Of a stretch of DNA of 64,000 nt, positions 9,166-18,272 are shown in pieces. The stretch spans positions 744,001 through 808,000 of the forward strand of contig NZ_CP072142.1 of assembly GCF_019355555.1 (NCBI RefSeq), read 5' to 3'. Below the pieces are notes generated by a model. It did no database searches. It was given only the letters and a program-made list of their open reading frames with translations, and was not told the DNA's origin. This DNA is from Rhizobium sp. L51/94. GTDB taxonomy: Bacteria > Pseudomonadota > Alphaproteobacteria > Rhizobiales > Rhizobiaceae. Positions within the stretch are counted from its first letter, which is position 1; each line of letters opens with the position of its first letter. The position numbers and the translations under genes were made by a program.

Positions 9166-9474
9166 GAACGTGCGGCCGGCGCTAAGACTGAAGCCAGGCC
9201 GATCACGGCGGATATCGCCAGGAGAAAATTCCCTATGACGACCGCCGAGGGATGGTCCCCTCGAAAGCAAAAGACGAAGAAGGTTGAGCCGTCTGTCGGA
9301 TCGCTTATATTCACGTACGAGACCATCGCTGTTTGACAGGTCCAGGTACTTCAACACAGAGCCTTACGACTTGCCCTCCGAGATCGCCGCTCTATTTCCG
9401 GGAGCGGTTTATTGAAAGGACTTCAACGCCTGATGGTCTGTCATGACGGAAAAGAATATTGGGTGCCGCTCTAA

Positions 9475-10858
9475 ATGTCCATGTCCAACACGAATTTCGC
9501 GGCCATCCTCAAGGGAATGCCTCAGCCATATCTGGTTCTCGACACCGACCTCATGATCGTCGGAGCCAGCGACGCATACCTGGCGCTGACAGACCGCAGC
9601 CTGGCCGATATCGTCGGTCAGAATATCCTGGTGGCATTCCCCGAAAACCCCGATGCCGAGGGAACTGTCGAACAGGGCCCCCTCGAAGTTTCTCTGCGCC
9701 ACGTCATAGAGACCGGCAAGCCGCATGAGATGGCGGTCATCCAGTATGACATCCCCCAACCTGGCGGGCGATTCACGCAGAAGTTCTGGACCCCTGTCCA
9801 CACTCCGGTCCTCGGTGACGACGGCGAGATCGAATACATCATCCAGAATCCCATGGACGTCACCGAGAGCGTCCTGAAGGCCAAGGAGGCTGACGCCGTC
9901 TTCGCGTAGCGCTCCACGCCGCCGACCACGCTAGTTGGGAATACGAACCGGAGACCGATATCTGGAGGCGCAGCCATTCGGTCGACGTGATCTTTGGTTT
10001 CGAGCCCGGCGAGGGCGGCCCCGTCGCGGCGCCGTTCTTTGCCAGGATGCACCCCGACGACCTGCTCTCCACGAAGAAGGTCGTCGCCGACGTGATGGAG
10101 TGCCCGGATAGAACGGCGATGAAGTTCGATTACCGTATCCTCCTGCCGTCCGGGGAAGTGCGGCACGTCACGTCGAGAGGCGAGGTTTTGCGGACCTCAA
10201 CGGGAAAGGTACGCATGATCGGTGTCCTGATGGATGTCACCGCAGACCGTCTCAGAGAGGCCGAATTGAGCGCCGCCCTCGCCGCACAGGGGGAGCTGAT
10301 CGAGCAGAAGGAACTTCTTCTCGCCGAGGTCAACCACCGCGTGAAGAACAGCCTTCAGCTGGTTATCAGCACATTGCGATTGCAGGCGCGAAAACTACGG
10401 GACCCTGCCACGAACGAAGCCTTCGCCCGGGCGATTTCGCGCGTCCGAGCCATCATATCCGTACACGAACGGCTCTATCGAAACCATAATTCGCTCAGCG
10501 TGGAAATGGCTGACCACTTGTCAAAGCTCTGCCTTGATCTCGTGGGCGACGGGCCCAGGGCGATCATCGTCGATGCCGACGCGTTGGAGCTGCCCACCGA
10601 ACGCGCTATACCGATATCGGTCATCGTCAACGAGCTTCTGGCCGGGGCGTTGAGAGGGGCCGACGAGCAAAATCCGATTACCGTTTCACTGAAGACCACT
10701 GCCGAAGGTCGGATAGAACTAACGGTGTCGGGGTCGGACGTGGCCTCGCCAATGGGGTCCGACGAACTGGGGGGTAGACTGATAGCCACCATGGCTTCCC
10801 AGCTCGGCGGTGTTGTCGCAGAGGCCAATGCTCCTGATGGCTATCGCTTCATGCACAG
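9475..10858 (+). pseudogene. PAS-PAS-HisKA_2 sensor kinase, frameshifted and truncated
   Basis: The first part (144 residues) is a PAS domain (MPQPYLVLDTDLMIVGASDA). A frameshift at about 9905 gives a stop, while the protein continues in the next frame: LHAADHASWEYEPETDIWR, a second PAS, then the HisKA_2 motif LLAEVNHRVKNSLQLVIS with the phospho-accepting His. The ATPase domain has a degenerate N box (NELLAGALRG) and is cut at YRF near 10855, where the sequence joins another kinase. The family transmits light, stress or redox signals to single-domain regulators. No upstream or downstream regulator is present. Confidence 0.65.
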
Positions 10859-11715
10859 GCGAGCCGCATCTTCGCTTCTACGCTGGCGCGATCCTCAAGA
10901 CGGAAGACGATCTCCCTATCGGTACAGTATGCGTTCTCGGGTACGAGCCGATGGTCCTCGACGAGTTGCAGCAGGACACACTCCGTCTGCTCGCGCGGCA
11001 GGTCATGGCACAGCTTGAACTGCGTAAGGCCCTGCGGGAGAAATCGGAAGAGGCGGAGGTTCAACGCAGTTTGAGCGAACAAATGCTCGCACAAACGAGA
11101 GCCATGGCACAGGCGGAGGAAGAGCGAAAGTTTCTCACCGCCGAACTCAGTCATCGCATGAAGAACACGTTGTCGATGGTGCTGGCGATCGCTGCCCAGG
11201 CATTGAAAGACGTGACTGAGCGCGATGCGGTCGATGCGTTTACGGGTCGGCTTCAGGCGCTCAGCAGGGCACACGACGTGCTGCTTCGGGAGAATTGGTC
11301 GTCGGCCGAGATCGGTGACGTGATGCTCAGCGTGCTCACCCTTCACGCCGACGGGACGCGTCGGGACCTGGACGGCCCAAAGGTTACCCTTGGTCCCAAG
11401 GCTGGATTATCGCTCTCCCTTCTCCTCCACGAACTGGCCACCAACGCCATCAAGTACGGAGCTCTTTCGAACGGGTCGGGCCGGGTTTCTGTGAAGTGGT
11501 CGGTCGATGATCTTGACGGTGTCCCGACCCTGTCGATGGTTTGGACCGAAAGCGGCGGGCCGGAGATATCTGAGCCGATCAGGCGCGGGTTCGGCTCGAG
11601 GCTGATCCGCATGGGGATCGCGGGGACGGGACACGCCGAGAAGTCCTATCTCCCTTCGGGGTTCACGGCGACGTTCAGAGCGCCGATGGCAGCAGTACAA
11701 GATATCGGCTCGTAG
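10810..11715 (+). pseudogene. GAF-HWE histidine kinase, N-terminally truncated by fusion
   Basis: The frame has true homology from about 10857: TGEPHLRFYAGAIL and DLPIGTVCVLGYEP are the second half of a GAF domain. A coiled-coil linker and an HWE kinase core follow: LTAELSHRMKNTLSMVLAI with the phospho-His, LLHELATNAIKYGAL as N box, and MVWTESGG with the diagnostic W-x-E. The first half of the GAF domain is missing because a deletion joined it, in another frame, to the preceding kinase. The catalytic core is intact, so a protein from an internal start could still be made, but sensing would be lost. Confidence 0.6.
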
Positions 11716-11734
11716 TTCGGATAGGCCTCGACAA

Positions 11735-12178
11735 TCAAAGGCCTGGCCACATGCCGCCATCAAGTCGCAGGTTCGCTCCCGTAATATAGCAGGCGCGTGG
11801 ACTAACGAGGAAGGCGATGGCATCGGCGATCTCCTCAAGTGTTCCAACCCTTCCCATGGGGACTTGGGCAAACATCGGCAGCACTATTTTCTCGATTTCG
11901 GTCCATGGTGCGTCCAGCGCAAGGCCTTGCGCGGCGGCTACCTTGCGGAAGCCTTCGTCTAGCCTGCCGCTTTTAATTGTTCCGGGCGATACCGTGTTGG
12001 CTGTGATGCCATCCATCGCAACCTCCTTCGCCAAAGAGGCTGTCATCGCAATCCATCGCGGCCTTTGCGGCACCATAGTCGGGTCTTTTCGCAGGAGTCA
12101 TCAATGCCGCCATGCTGGATATGTTGATAATTCTTCCCCATTGGGCAGCAGTCGAGCGGTCATCCTTACTGCCGATCG
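11735..12178 (-). pseudogene. Short-chain dehydrogenase remnant fused to SIR2 gene
   Basis: From the junction at about 12178 the minus strand reads SAVRMTARLLP, then in another frame QWGRIINISSMAALMTPAKR and PDYGAAKAAMD, then after another shift MTASLAKEVAMDGITANTVS to GANLRLDGGMWPGL. This is the SDR core with catalytic Ser, YxxxK and the family ending. Two frameshifts and loss of the cofactor-binding N-terminus make it a pseudogene. Its upstream end is spliced onto the SIR2 gene. Confidence 0.6.
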
Positions 12179-12763
12179 GAAATCGCCGTGTAACTTGATT
12201 TCCGCAGGCCAGCGCTCGCCGTTGATTACGTCTCGCGCGAGATCGGGAGCGTCGAGCGCGACGGTGGTCAGATGCCCCGTCCCGTCATAGACCTTGGCAC
12301 ATGCATCGGCGACAAGCGGATCAAAGTTTGTGGTCCATACGATTTTGGTGCGGCTTGCTCTCATGAAGGTCGCCAGAGCCATGTGGCCGTAAGACGGTTT
12401 TGCACCGGCGAGTTTGGCCGCGATGTACGTCCTGCGGTCGTTTTCGCTTGGATAGGCCGCTTCGAACAACGCCGCATATTCATCGGGAGCCCCTGTTGGT
12501 GGAAACCGATCGAGGCCGTCCATAAAGCTCTGCAATGAGCGACGGACCGCCGGATTTGCCAGGTCGGCTACGGTTTTTGGCGAGACGCGACGTTGACTTA
12601 CATAAATTTGCTGTTTGAATTCCCAGATCATGTCCCAAGCCGTGGGAATACCGGCCGCGGCAGACGCTCCAGCCCCAAGTAGCCACATTAGGCCACCTGG
12701 CCGCATTGAAAATCGGCTTGCGAAGTCGTCGGCGGCGATAATCGGGTAAGAGCTGTCGGTCAT
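12101..12763 (-). pseudogene. SIR2-domain protein, C-terminally truncated
   Basis: The frame encodes 220 residues. Residues 1-195 are a SIR2-type NAD-binding domain: LLGAGASAAAGIPTAWDM (about 28-45), WTTNFD (143-148) and KLHGDF (190-195), the positions that bind NAD in sirtuin-fold NADases. Residues after HGDF match an SDR core, so the rest of the SIR2 protein, often several hundred residues, has been lost at about 12178. SIR2 proteins of this sort are common in anti-phage systems (Thoeris ThsA, DSR, SIR2-pAgo), where they deplete NAD. The start overlaps the end of the Fic-like gene by four bases, which means tight co-expression. Activity of the remaining domain is uncertain. Confidence 0.7.
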
Positions 12764-14142
12764 TCCGCCTCCCAGACTTTGCGCCAGTCTGCGAACTCCG
12801 AGGGTCGGATCTGATAGCGCGCAAAATTGCCTTCATGCAGTCCCGTTACTTCGGCTTCGGTAATCTCGATGAAGCGCCGACGATCGGCGGGATCGACTTT
12901 CTCTGCCGCCCAAGCTGCGATGCGTTGGGCGATCTCCTTACGTCGGGTGCACCCTCGGATGAGGGTCGCGACGAGCTCGCGCAATTCGGCGCGATAGCGA
13001 AGCCTGAATGGATCGGGCTCGCCCAGCGATTGGCGAACAGCGGCATAGCGCGCAGCCGAGCGTTCATAGGCCCACAAGAAGAGGTCCTTGAGCAGATCCA
13101 TCTGATTTAGCTCGTAAACACCGAGTGCCGCCTCTGTGTAGGCTTGCCGTGGTACGTCGTCAAAGGAGAGCGGCGAGAGGTTATGCTTGATAAACGGGAT
13201 GTTCGCGGCAAGGCGGGAAACGCGCTTGTTCACATCGTCAAAGGGCTGAAGATAGGGCAATTGCACCATAACGAAAAATGCTTGCTCGAACGGGTCGGTG
13301 ATGGCGTCGGCAGTGGCCAGGATCTGATCGAAATATTCCTCAATGAGCGGCGGCACTTCCAGAGGGTGGAACGCTGACCGCTCAATTCCGACCGCTATGT
13401 AGCGTAACCTTCCCACAGCTGATGGATCGACAAGCAGGTTATTGGCTAGCAGACCATGTAGATTGAGAATCGTGTAGCGGTTGAAGCCGATGTCATCGGC
13501 TGCGCTGACCAGGAACTCGATTGCGTCCTTGTGGTTGAGGATCATCTGCGCTTCGAGATGGGCTCGGCCCTCGGCTTCTTCACCGAGTTCAATGAGGCGC
13601 TTGGTGTCGAGCAGCGAATAGGTATTGCCCTCAAGCCGGCTCGAGTTCCAGGCAAGGTCGATCAGAAGCCTGCTCAAGATATGCTTGGCATAGGTTCCTG
13701 CTGGCTGCTCTGCGACCTGTAGCCGCCCGACCGACGTCAGATGGAGGCGCTCGGATTGGGTCAAATAAAAGGTAACGTTCGGGCGGTAGCTGTTGAGAAA
13801 CTCGCGATTGTAACCGACCGGCTTACGGGCTTCGGACGGCTGTCGAACATAATCGCGCACTGATTTGGCTGCATCGGAAAGTGTAATGTCGAAAACCCTG
13901 TCCTCGCCAGGTGATGGAGGGGACGAAGCGTGGTCGGGCAGGCGATATTTTGCCCAGCGGCCTTCGCCCTCCATAATCAAGCGATCATCCGATACCAGCC
14001 GTTTCAGCCGGTATTGCAGGGTGCGTTGGGGGATAGGCGTTTGCAGAGCGCGAAGAATCTCTGATGCTGGAATAGCACCTGTGTGCTGGCTTACGATCTC
14101 TTCGATCGCAGCAAATGCGTCCTCAGGAATTTGGTTCGCCAC
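12760..14142 (-). CDS. Winged-helix Fic-like protein with degenerate catalytic motif
   Basis: A 460-residue protein. Residues 1-68 form a winged helix (ASEILRALQTPIPQRTLQYR), followed by a Fic fold. The N-terminal inhibitory-helix motif is present as SSRLEGN (about 167-173). The catalytic loop reads QPFDDVNKRVSR (299-310) where active Fic enzymes have HPFxxGNGRxxR: His is Gln and both glycines are replaced. AMPylation is therefore unlikely, although Asn and both Arg are kept. The C-terminus has another helical DNA-binding-like segment. It overlaps the SIR2 gene by four bases and lies behind five TTGCGCNTA sites. The likely role is regulator or partner of the SIR2 effector; this is inference. 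Confidence 0.75.
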   Translation of the reverse strand: MANQIPEDAFAAIEEIVSQHTGAIPASEILRALQTPIPQRTLQYRLKRLVSDDRLIMEGEGRWAKYRLPDHASSPPSPGEDRVFDITLSDAAKSVRDYVRQPSEARKPVGYNREFLNSYRPNVTFYLTQSERLHLTSVGRLQVAEQPAGTYAKHILSRLLIDLAWNSSRLEGNTYSLLDTKRLIELGEEAEGRAHLEAQMILNHKDAIEFLVSAADDIGFNRYTILNLHGLLANNLLVDPSAVGRLRYIAVGIERSAFHPLEVPPLIEEYFDQILATADAITDPFEQAFFVMVQLPYLQPFDDVNKRVSRLAANIPFIKHNLSPLSFDDVPRQAYTEAALGVYELNQMDLLKDLFLWAYERSAARYAAVRQSLGEPDPFRLRYRAELRELVATLIRGCTRRKEIAQRIAAWAAEKVDPADRRRFIEITEAEVTGLHEGNFARYQIRPSEFADWRKVWEAE

Positions 14143-14157
14143 GATTCGTTGCTTTTC

Positions 14158-14235
14158 TTGCGCCTAACGGAGTAGGCGCAAGAATGCCCAGATACGCGCA
14201 AATATCAAGTCTATGCGCAATCATAGTTGCGCTTA
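14158..14235. promoter_or_regulatory. Five TTGCGCNTA operator half-sites upstream of fic-SIR2
   Basis: Within 78 bases the nonamer TTGCGCNTA occurs five times: TTGCGCCTA 14158-14166 (+), and on the minus strand at 14173-14181 (C variant), 14193-14201 (G) and 14212-14220 (A), plus TTGCGCTTA 14227-14235 (+). The first two form a perfect inverted repeat with a six-base loop, and the last two form an inverted repeat in the opposite orientation, also with a six-base spacer. The array sits 16-93 bases upstream of the Fic-like start, where its own winged helix could bind. Confidence 0.65.
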
Positions 14236-14749
14236 TCCGGCGGAATCTTCGTTAGCATAACGTCATAAACCTGAAGCGCGTTGCGACCCTGTCCGTCACC
14301 GCCGTCGGTGAGAACATGATCGACTGCGCGTGTTGAGATGAAACGCATCCGCCAGCGTGGCCATAGGGCCGGACTGGCGACTCGCGCGAAAGCCTTCGTC
14401 CTTGCCGGCAAATGTCCCTGGCTCGGAAAATGTGGAAGCGTCGTTTCTCGTTTCGTCGCTAAAAACTCGGGCAGGCGGGGCAATAACGGCAAGGGGAGAA
14501 CGCAGGCCTGGAGAAATGCTCTTGCGGTCGGTTGCGACTTTACGTGCTGACCCCATGCAGGTTTGGTTCTCAATGTCGCCGGAGGACCGAAGTTTATCCA
14601 AGGACGTTGTGCCGGCTTCATGTCTTTGGCTTCTCCATTTGTCCGTTTCGGTCGTGCGCTATCCCTCCAGAGTAAGAGGCGGCGTCTCACTTCGTGGACG
14701 TGGGAGGGCCGAGAGAGAGGCTTCCGGCACCCGTCCTGGAGTAGATCCT
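14236..14749. other. Intergenic leader of the DUF932 gene
   Basis: About 510 bases between divergent genes. No family resemblance in any frame. It must hold the promoter for the DUF932 gene, but no clear -35/-10 pair stands out. Confidence 0.4.
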
Positions 14750-15735
14750 ATGAACATTCAGGTACTGGACACCCCCCGTGATCAGAGTGGTGGCTTCAAG
14801 GTTGATCAGAGCCGTGGCCGACAGGTCGGTCGCGTCTCATCCGAATGGTATTCCCGCCCTCATGACGAGCGCTTCCTGTCGCTTGGCGAACTGGCTCGGA
14901 TGGTGCGTGATCGTGCCGAACGCAGCCGGACCCGCGTTGTGCAAAGCGCGCTCATCCATGTCGAGGCGAGCCGCACCAATCCCGAGCGCCTGGAGTTGAT
15001 CCTCCCCGGTGCAGACGCGCCCATCGCGCCGACGCACTGGAGTCTTGGACAGCTCGCTGCCCAGGTCGGTGCGCCGGCCGCCTATTTGCGCCAACTCCCC
15101 GCCGCGCTCGCCGGGATCAATCTGCAATACCGTCTGACCTCGCATCGGGCCGAGCAGATCAAGACGCTCGAAACCGATGGTGGTCGCGTCGAGCTGCGGG
15201 CGTCAACCGGTGTCGATTACGGTCGCATCTACGATCACGAACTCGTCGAAGCGGTTCAGCGCATCGCCTGCAATGGCACCGGTTACACGCGCTGGAAGGT
15301 GCCGGGTGTGCTCGACTGGTCGACCGGGATCTATAACCCGCGCGTCAATATCACCAAGGACACCACCACGCCTATGCCAGCGACCGCGACGTGTTCCTGT
15401 TCCTCGTCGACGATCTGAACCCCATCGAGGCTGGCGAGCTGCCCGGTGGGTCGCCCGACCTGTTCTTCCGAGGATTCTATGCCTGGAACAGCGAGGTTGG
15501 TGCCAAAACGCTCGGCATGGCGAGCTTCTACCTTCGAGCGGTCTGCCAGAACCGCAATCTATGGGGCGTGGAGGATTTCGAAGAGATCACCATCCGTCAC
15601 AGCAAATATGCCGCCTCCCGTTTCGCCCATGAGGCCGCCCCGGCGCTGCAGAATTTCGCCAATTCCTCGCCAGTGCCTTTCGTCAACGGGATCAAGGCGG
15701 CGCGCAAACGGATCGTGGCGCGCCCACTGGCGTAG
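14750..15735 (+). pseudogene. DUF932 plasmid/phage-type protein, frameshifted
   Basis: Reads as a DUF932 protein: GGFKVDQSRGRQVGRVSSEW, SLGELARMVRDRA, THWSLGQLAAQVGAPAAYL, VDYGRIYDHELV and WSTGIYNPRVNITKDTTT. One base is missing near 15373, so the conserved LYASDRDVFLFLVDDLNPIE continues in another frame to RKRIVARPLA and a stop at 15735. The normal family C-terminus after that point is also missing. DUF932 proteins are typical plasmid-borne genes of rhizobia and resemble a phage tail-fibre-like family; their role is not known. Probably inactive. Confidence 0.7.
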
Positions 15736-16455
15736 GCGGGCTTGGCGCAATCGTCGCCCTTCCTCTCGATGATTTTTTCAGACCGGACTTTGTCCTAGCG
15801 GCCCATAACGTTGAGATTGGCAGCACACGCTTGCGTTCGTAATTAACGTAGGGATCCCCGCCCGGATAATTGTCGCGTAACGCGGCAAAGAGCGCGCGGG
15901 AATCCGAGAAGAGCGCCCGAGACAGCGCGCGTGATGTGGCCCACATCGCGGCTACAACGTCGACGGACAATAAGGCGTAGGTATCGGTCATCAACTACCT
16001 GACGGAAGGTAGAGGCGGCAATCACCAAGGAAACACCTTTGAATTCTTTCCAATCGCAGCCCTCTTGCTGCCATGCTCCAGACCACAACCCCCAGTCCCC
16101 AAGATTTAATTTCGTACGAATTCCGATGCAATGTCTTCTCGTGCAATCGTCTAGGGCAAGCTTGGCGACTCGCGACCGCGAAATGAAGCTGGAATGTCGA
16201 CAAACGGGAACCGTGGGCGATATTGTCGCTGTGGATTGCGTTTGCCAAGTTGTCGCTGAGGAAAAAGTACTTTAGAAAAGTAGCGGCAGCCCCGGCGGGG
16301 ATAAGCGCAAACTGAGTTTGCGCGGGGCAGTAGACATTAGAGCTCGTGAGAAAACGCGCGTGTACGTGTCACTTTCACCACTAAGGTGTGCATGGGCGAT
16401 GGGCAAAGAGCTACGACCCGTTGCCGAACATGATACTTTATATGGGAGTGTAGTC
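15736..16455. other. Intergenic, one doubtful small frame
   Basis: No supported gene. A minus-strand frame from 15994 (MTDTYALLSVDVVAAMWATS) runs into the DUF932 3' end; it has no family and no ribosome binding site, and I do not call it. The right end is the leader of the epimerase-like gene. Confidence 0.35.
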
Positions 16456-17424
16456 ATGCGTATTGCCATCCTGGGAGCAGCTGGAATGCTCGGGCGAAGA
16501 CTGACCGAGCGCCTTGCGGCCGAAGGAGAGCTTGCTGGAAAGGCCATCACGGCGTTTACCCTTCACGATATTGTGCCGGCGGCGCGTGTAAACGGTAACT
16601 TTGACGTCGATGTTCTGACGTCTGACTTTTCGGACCAAGGAGAGGCAGAGCGTATCCTGTTGTATCGTCCTGACGTGATCTTTCATCTTGCTGCGGTGGT
16701 ATCGGGAGAGGCGGAAGCCGACCTCGAGAAAGGCTACCGGGTCAACTTAGAGGGGACCCGCGCGCTACTCAATGCCGTTCGCACGATCGGACAAGATTAC
16801 CGACCGCGTTTCGTGTTCACATCCTCGATTGCGGTTTTCGGCGCACCACTTCCGGATGTCATTCCAGATGATTATCTCCCGCGTCCCCTATCAAGCTATG
16901 GCGCACAAAAGGCGATGGGGGAGCTTCTCGTCGCCGACTATGCCAGGCGCGGGATCATAGATGGCTTGAGTATACGCCTCCCGACGATTTGCGTGCGACC
17001 CGGTAAACCCAATAAGGCGGCGTCAAGTTTCTATTCGAGCATCATCCGCGAGCCCCTGAACGGCGAAGAAGCCGTCCTCCCCGTATCGCGCGACATTCGC
17101 CATTGGTTCGCTTCACCGCGGAAGGCGGTAGATTTCCTCATCAGGGCCGCAGAGGTTGCGGGCCCGGACCTCACTGTCCGGGCGTTGACGATGCCTGGCG
17201 TCTCAGCGTCGGTGGAAGACCAAATCGAAGCCTTGCGGAAGGTTGCCGGTGACGATGCAGTGGCCCTCATTCGCGAAGAGCCCGATCCGGCGATTCACAT
17301 GATTGTCAGCTCCTGGCCCAAATCCTTTGACGCACGCCTCGCTCTGGATCTTGGCTTTGTCCCAGATGCCAGTTTCGATGAGATCGTTCAGATCTATTGC
17401 CGTGATGAACTCAAGTGCGGCTGA
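16456..17424 (+). CDS. denD: NAD-dependent epimerase-like dehydrogenase, D-erythronate dehydrogenase type
   Basis: A 322-residue extended SDR. The N-terminal dinucleotide motif is GAAGMLGRRL, then FHLAAVVSGEAE, FTSSIAVFG with the catalytic Ser, and YGAQKAMGELL with the YxxxK pair. RLPTICVRPGKPN and RDIRHWFASPRKAVDFL are typical of D-erythronate dehydrogenase relatives, which oxidise D-erythronate at C2 in four-carbon acid sugar catabolism. GGGAG lies eight bases before the ATG. The usual partner genes for a kinase (DUF1537/DUF4392), isomerase or aldolase are not next to it. Family placement is fairly sure; the exact substrate is inferred. Confidence 0.65.
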   Translation: MRIAILGAAGMLGRRLTERLAAEGELAGKAITAFTLHDIVPAARVNGNFDVDVLTSDFSDQGEAERILLYRPDVIFHLAAVVSGEAEADLEKGYRVNLEGTRALLNAVRTIGQDYRPRFVFTSSIAVFGAPLPDVIPDDYLPRPLSSYGAQKAMGELLVADYARRGIIDGLSIRLPTICVRPGKPNKAASSFYSSIIREPLNGEEAVLPVSRDIRHWFASPRKAVDFLIRAAEVAGPDLTVRALTMPGVSASVEDQIEALRKVAGDDAVALIREEPDPAIHMIVSSWPKSFDARLALDLGFVPDASFDEIVQIYCRDELKCG

Positions 17425-17956
17425 CACACAGTGTTGGCCCTATCCGCATAGCAGAGGTACTTCGGCCGAGCCGCTTTGCTATAGACTTTGCCGCCAGAAA
17501 TTACGAACGCAAAATCGTGATCCATGTATTCACTCCCAGCAGCTCCGGTATAATTTCTCTCCATATCGGCGATTTTCGGTTCCCCACGCTGTAAACCAAG
17601 ACGTTCGGCTCAGGACATTTTAATTTGCTTGCGGCAGCATATTCTTTTCGGACCCAGATTTGGGTAGATAGCCAAGAGATTATAGCCTCTATCCTGACTA
17701 TTCCTCGCGTGAAAAATGGCTCATTTTTCCGGTGTTAGGTAGCAACTGCCACCGACAATCTCATCGACTTCCTTGGGATCGTCTTAGAGCGTGCGAGCCG
17801 CTCCATGACCTGACCAACATGGCCGACAAGTAGTATTGTGGAATGCATGAGGCCGTGTCGGAATCCGTTCAAATGACGGAATGAGCGATAGCTCTTGTAT
17901 TCGCCCAAAAGAACATATTTTTTCATAAAATCACCCTAAAGAGGAAATATAAGTTC
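17425..17956. other. Intergenic, with one doubtful divergent small frame
   Basis: A 63-codon minus-strand frame (17735-17926, beginning MKKYVLLGEYKSYRSFRHLN) has AGGGTGA a few bases before its ATG and would be divergent from the second hipB. No family is recognised. The remainder of the interval is featureless apart from the hipB leader with GAGGAAA. Confidence 0.3.
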
Positions 17957-18271
17957 ATGTCAAAGAACTCCGCGTCGCTTGAGATCCTGACTGACGCGAC
18001 ATTGGTTGCGCTGGAGACGCTTGGCTCTCACCTGCGCATCGCCCGCGAGCGCAGAGGAGACAGTCTGAAGACTATGGCTACACGAATGGGGACTTCTATC
18101 CCCACGTTGCGCAGGATGGAGGCGGGCGATGCAAGGGTGTCTATAGGTGTTTATGCTGTGGCGCTTTGGATTTTTGGAAAGTCCGAAAAGCTTTCCGAGC
18201 TTCTCGAGCCTGGCGAGGACGAGTACGCCATAATGATCGACGTGAACCGGGCAAGCCGAAAGAGAGGGTAG
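17957..18271 (+). CDS. hipB: HipB-like XRE antitoxin (hipBA module 2)
   Basis: A 104-residue XRE protein: HLRIARERRGDSLKTMATRM, then TSIPTLRRMEAGDARVSIG is the helix-turn-helix. The C-terminal tail (DEYAIMIDVNRASRKRG) is short and charged. GAGGAAA precedes the ATG. One base separates its stop from the start of hipA. It is not closely similar to the first hipB of this window, so the two modules are unlikely to be a recent duplication. Confidence 0.8.
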   Translation: MSKNSASLEILTDATLVALETLGSHLRIARERRGDSLKTMATRMGTSIPTLRRMEAGDARVSIGVYAVALWIFGKSEKLSELLEPGEDEYAIMIDVNRASRKRG

Positions 18272-18272
18272 C

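Noticed and set aside
8713..9336. 207-codon plus-strand frame
   Set aside because: It covers the SDR remnant in a wrong frame; the true homology lies in the neighbouring frames.
14158..14235. TTGCGCNTA array as plasmid iterons
   Set aside because: No replication-initiator gene is near, orientation is mixed, and the array sits directly upstream of the fic-like start.
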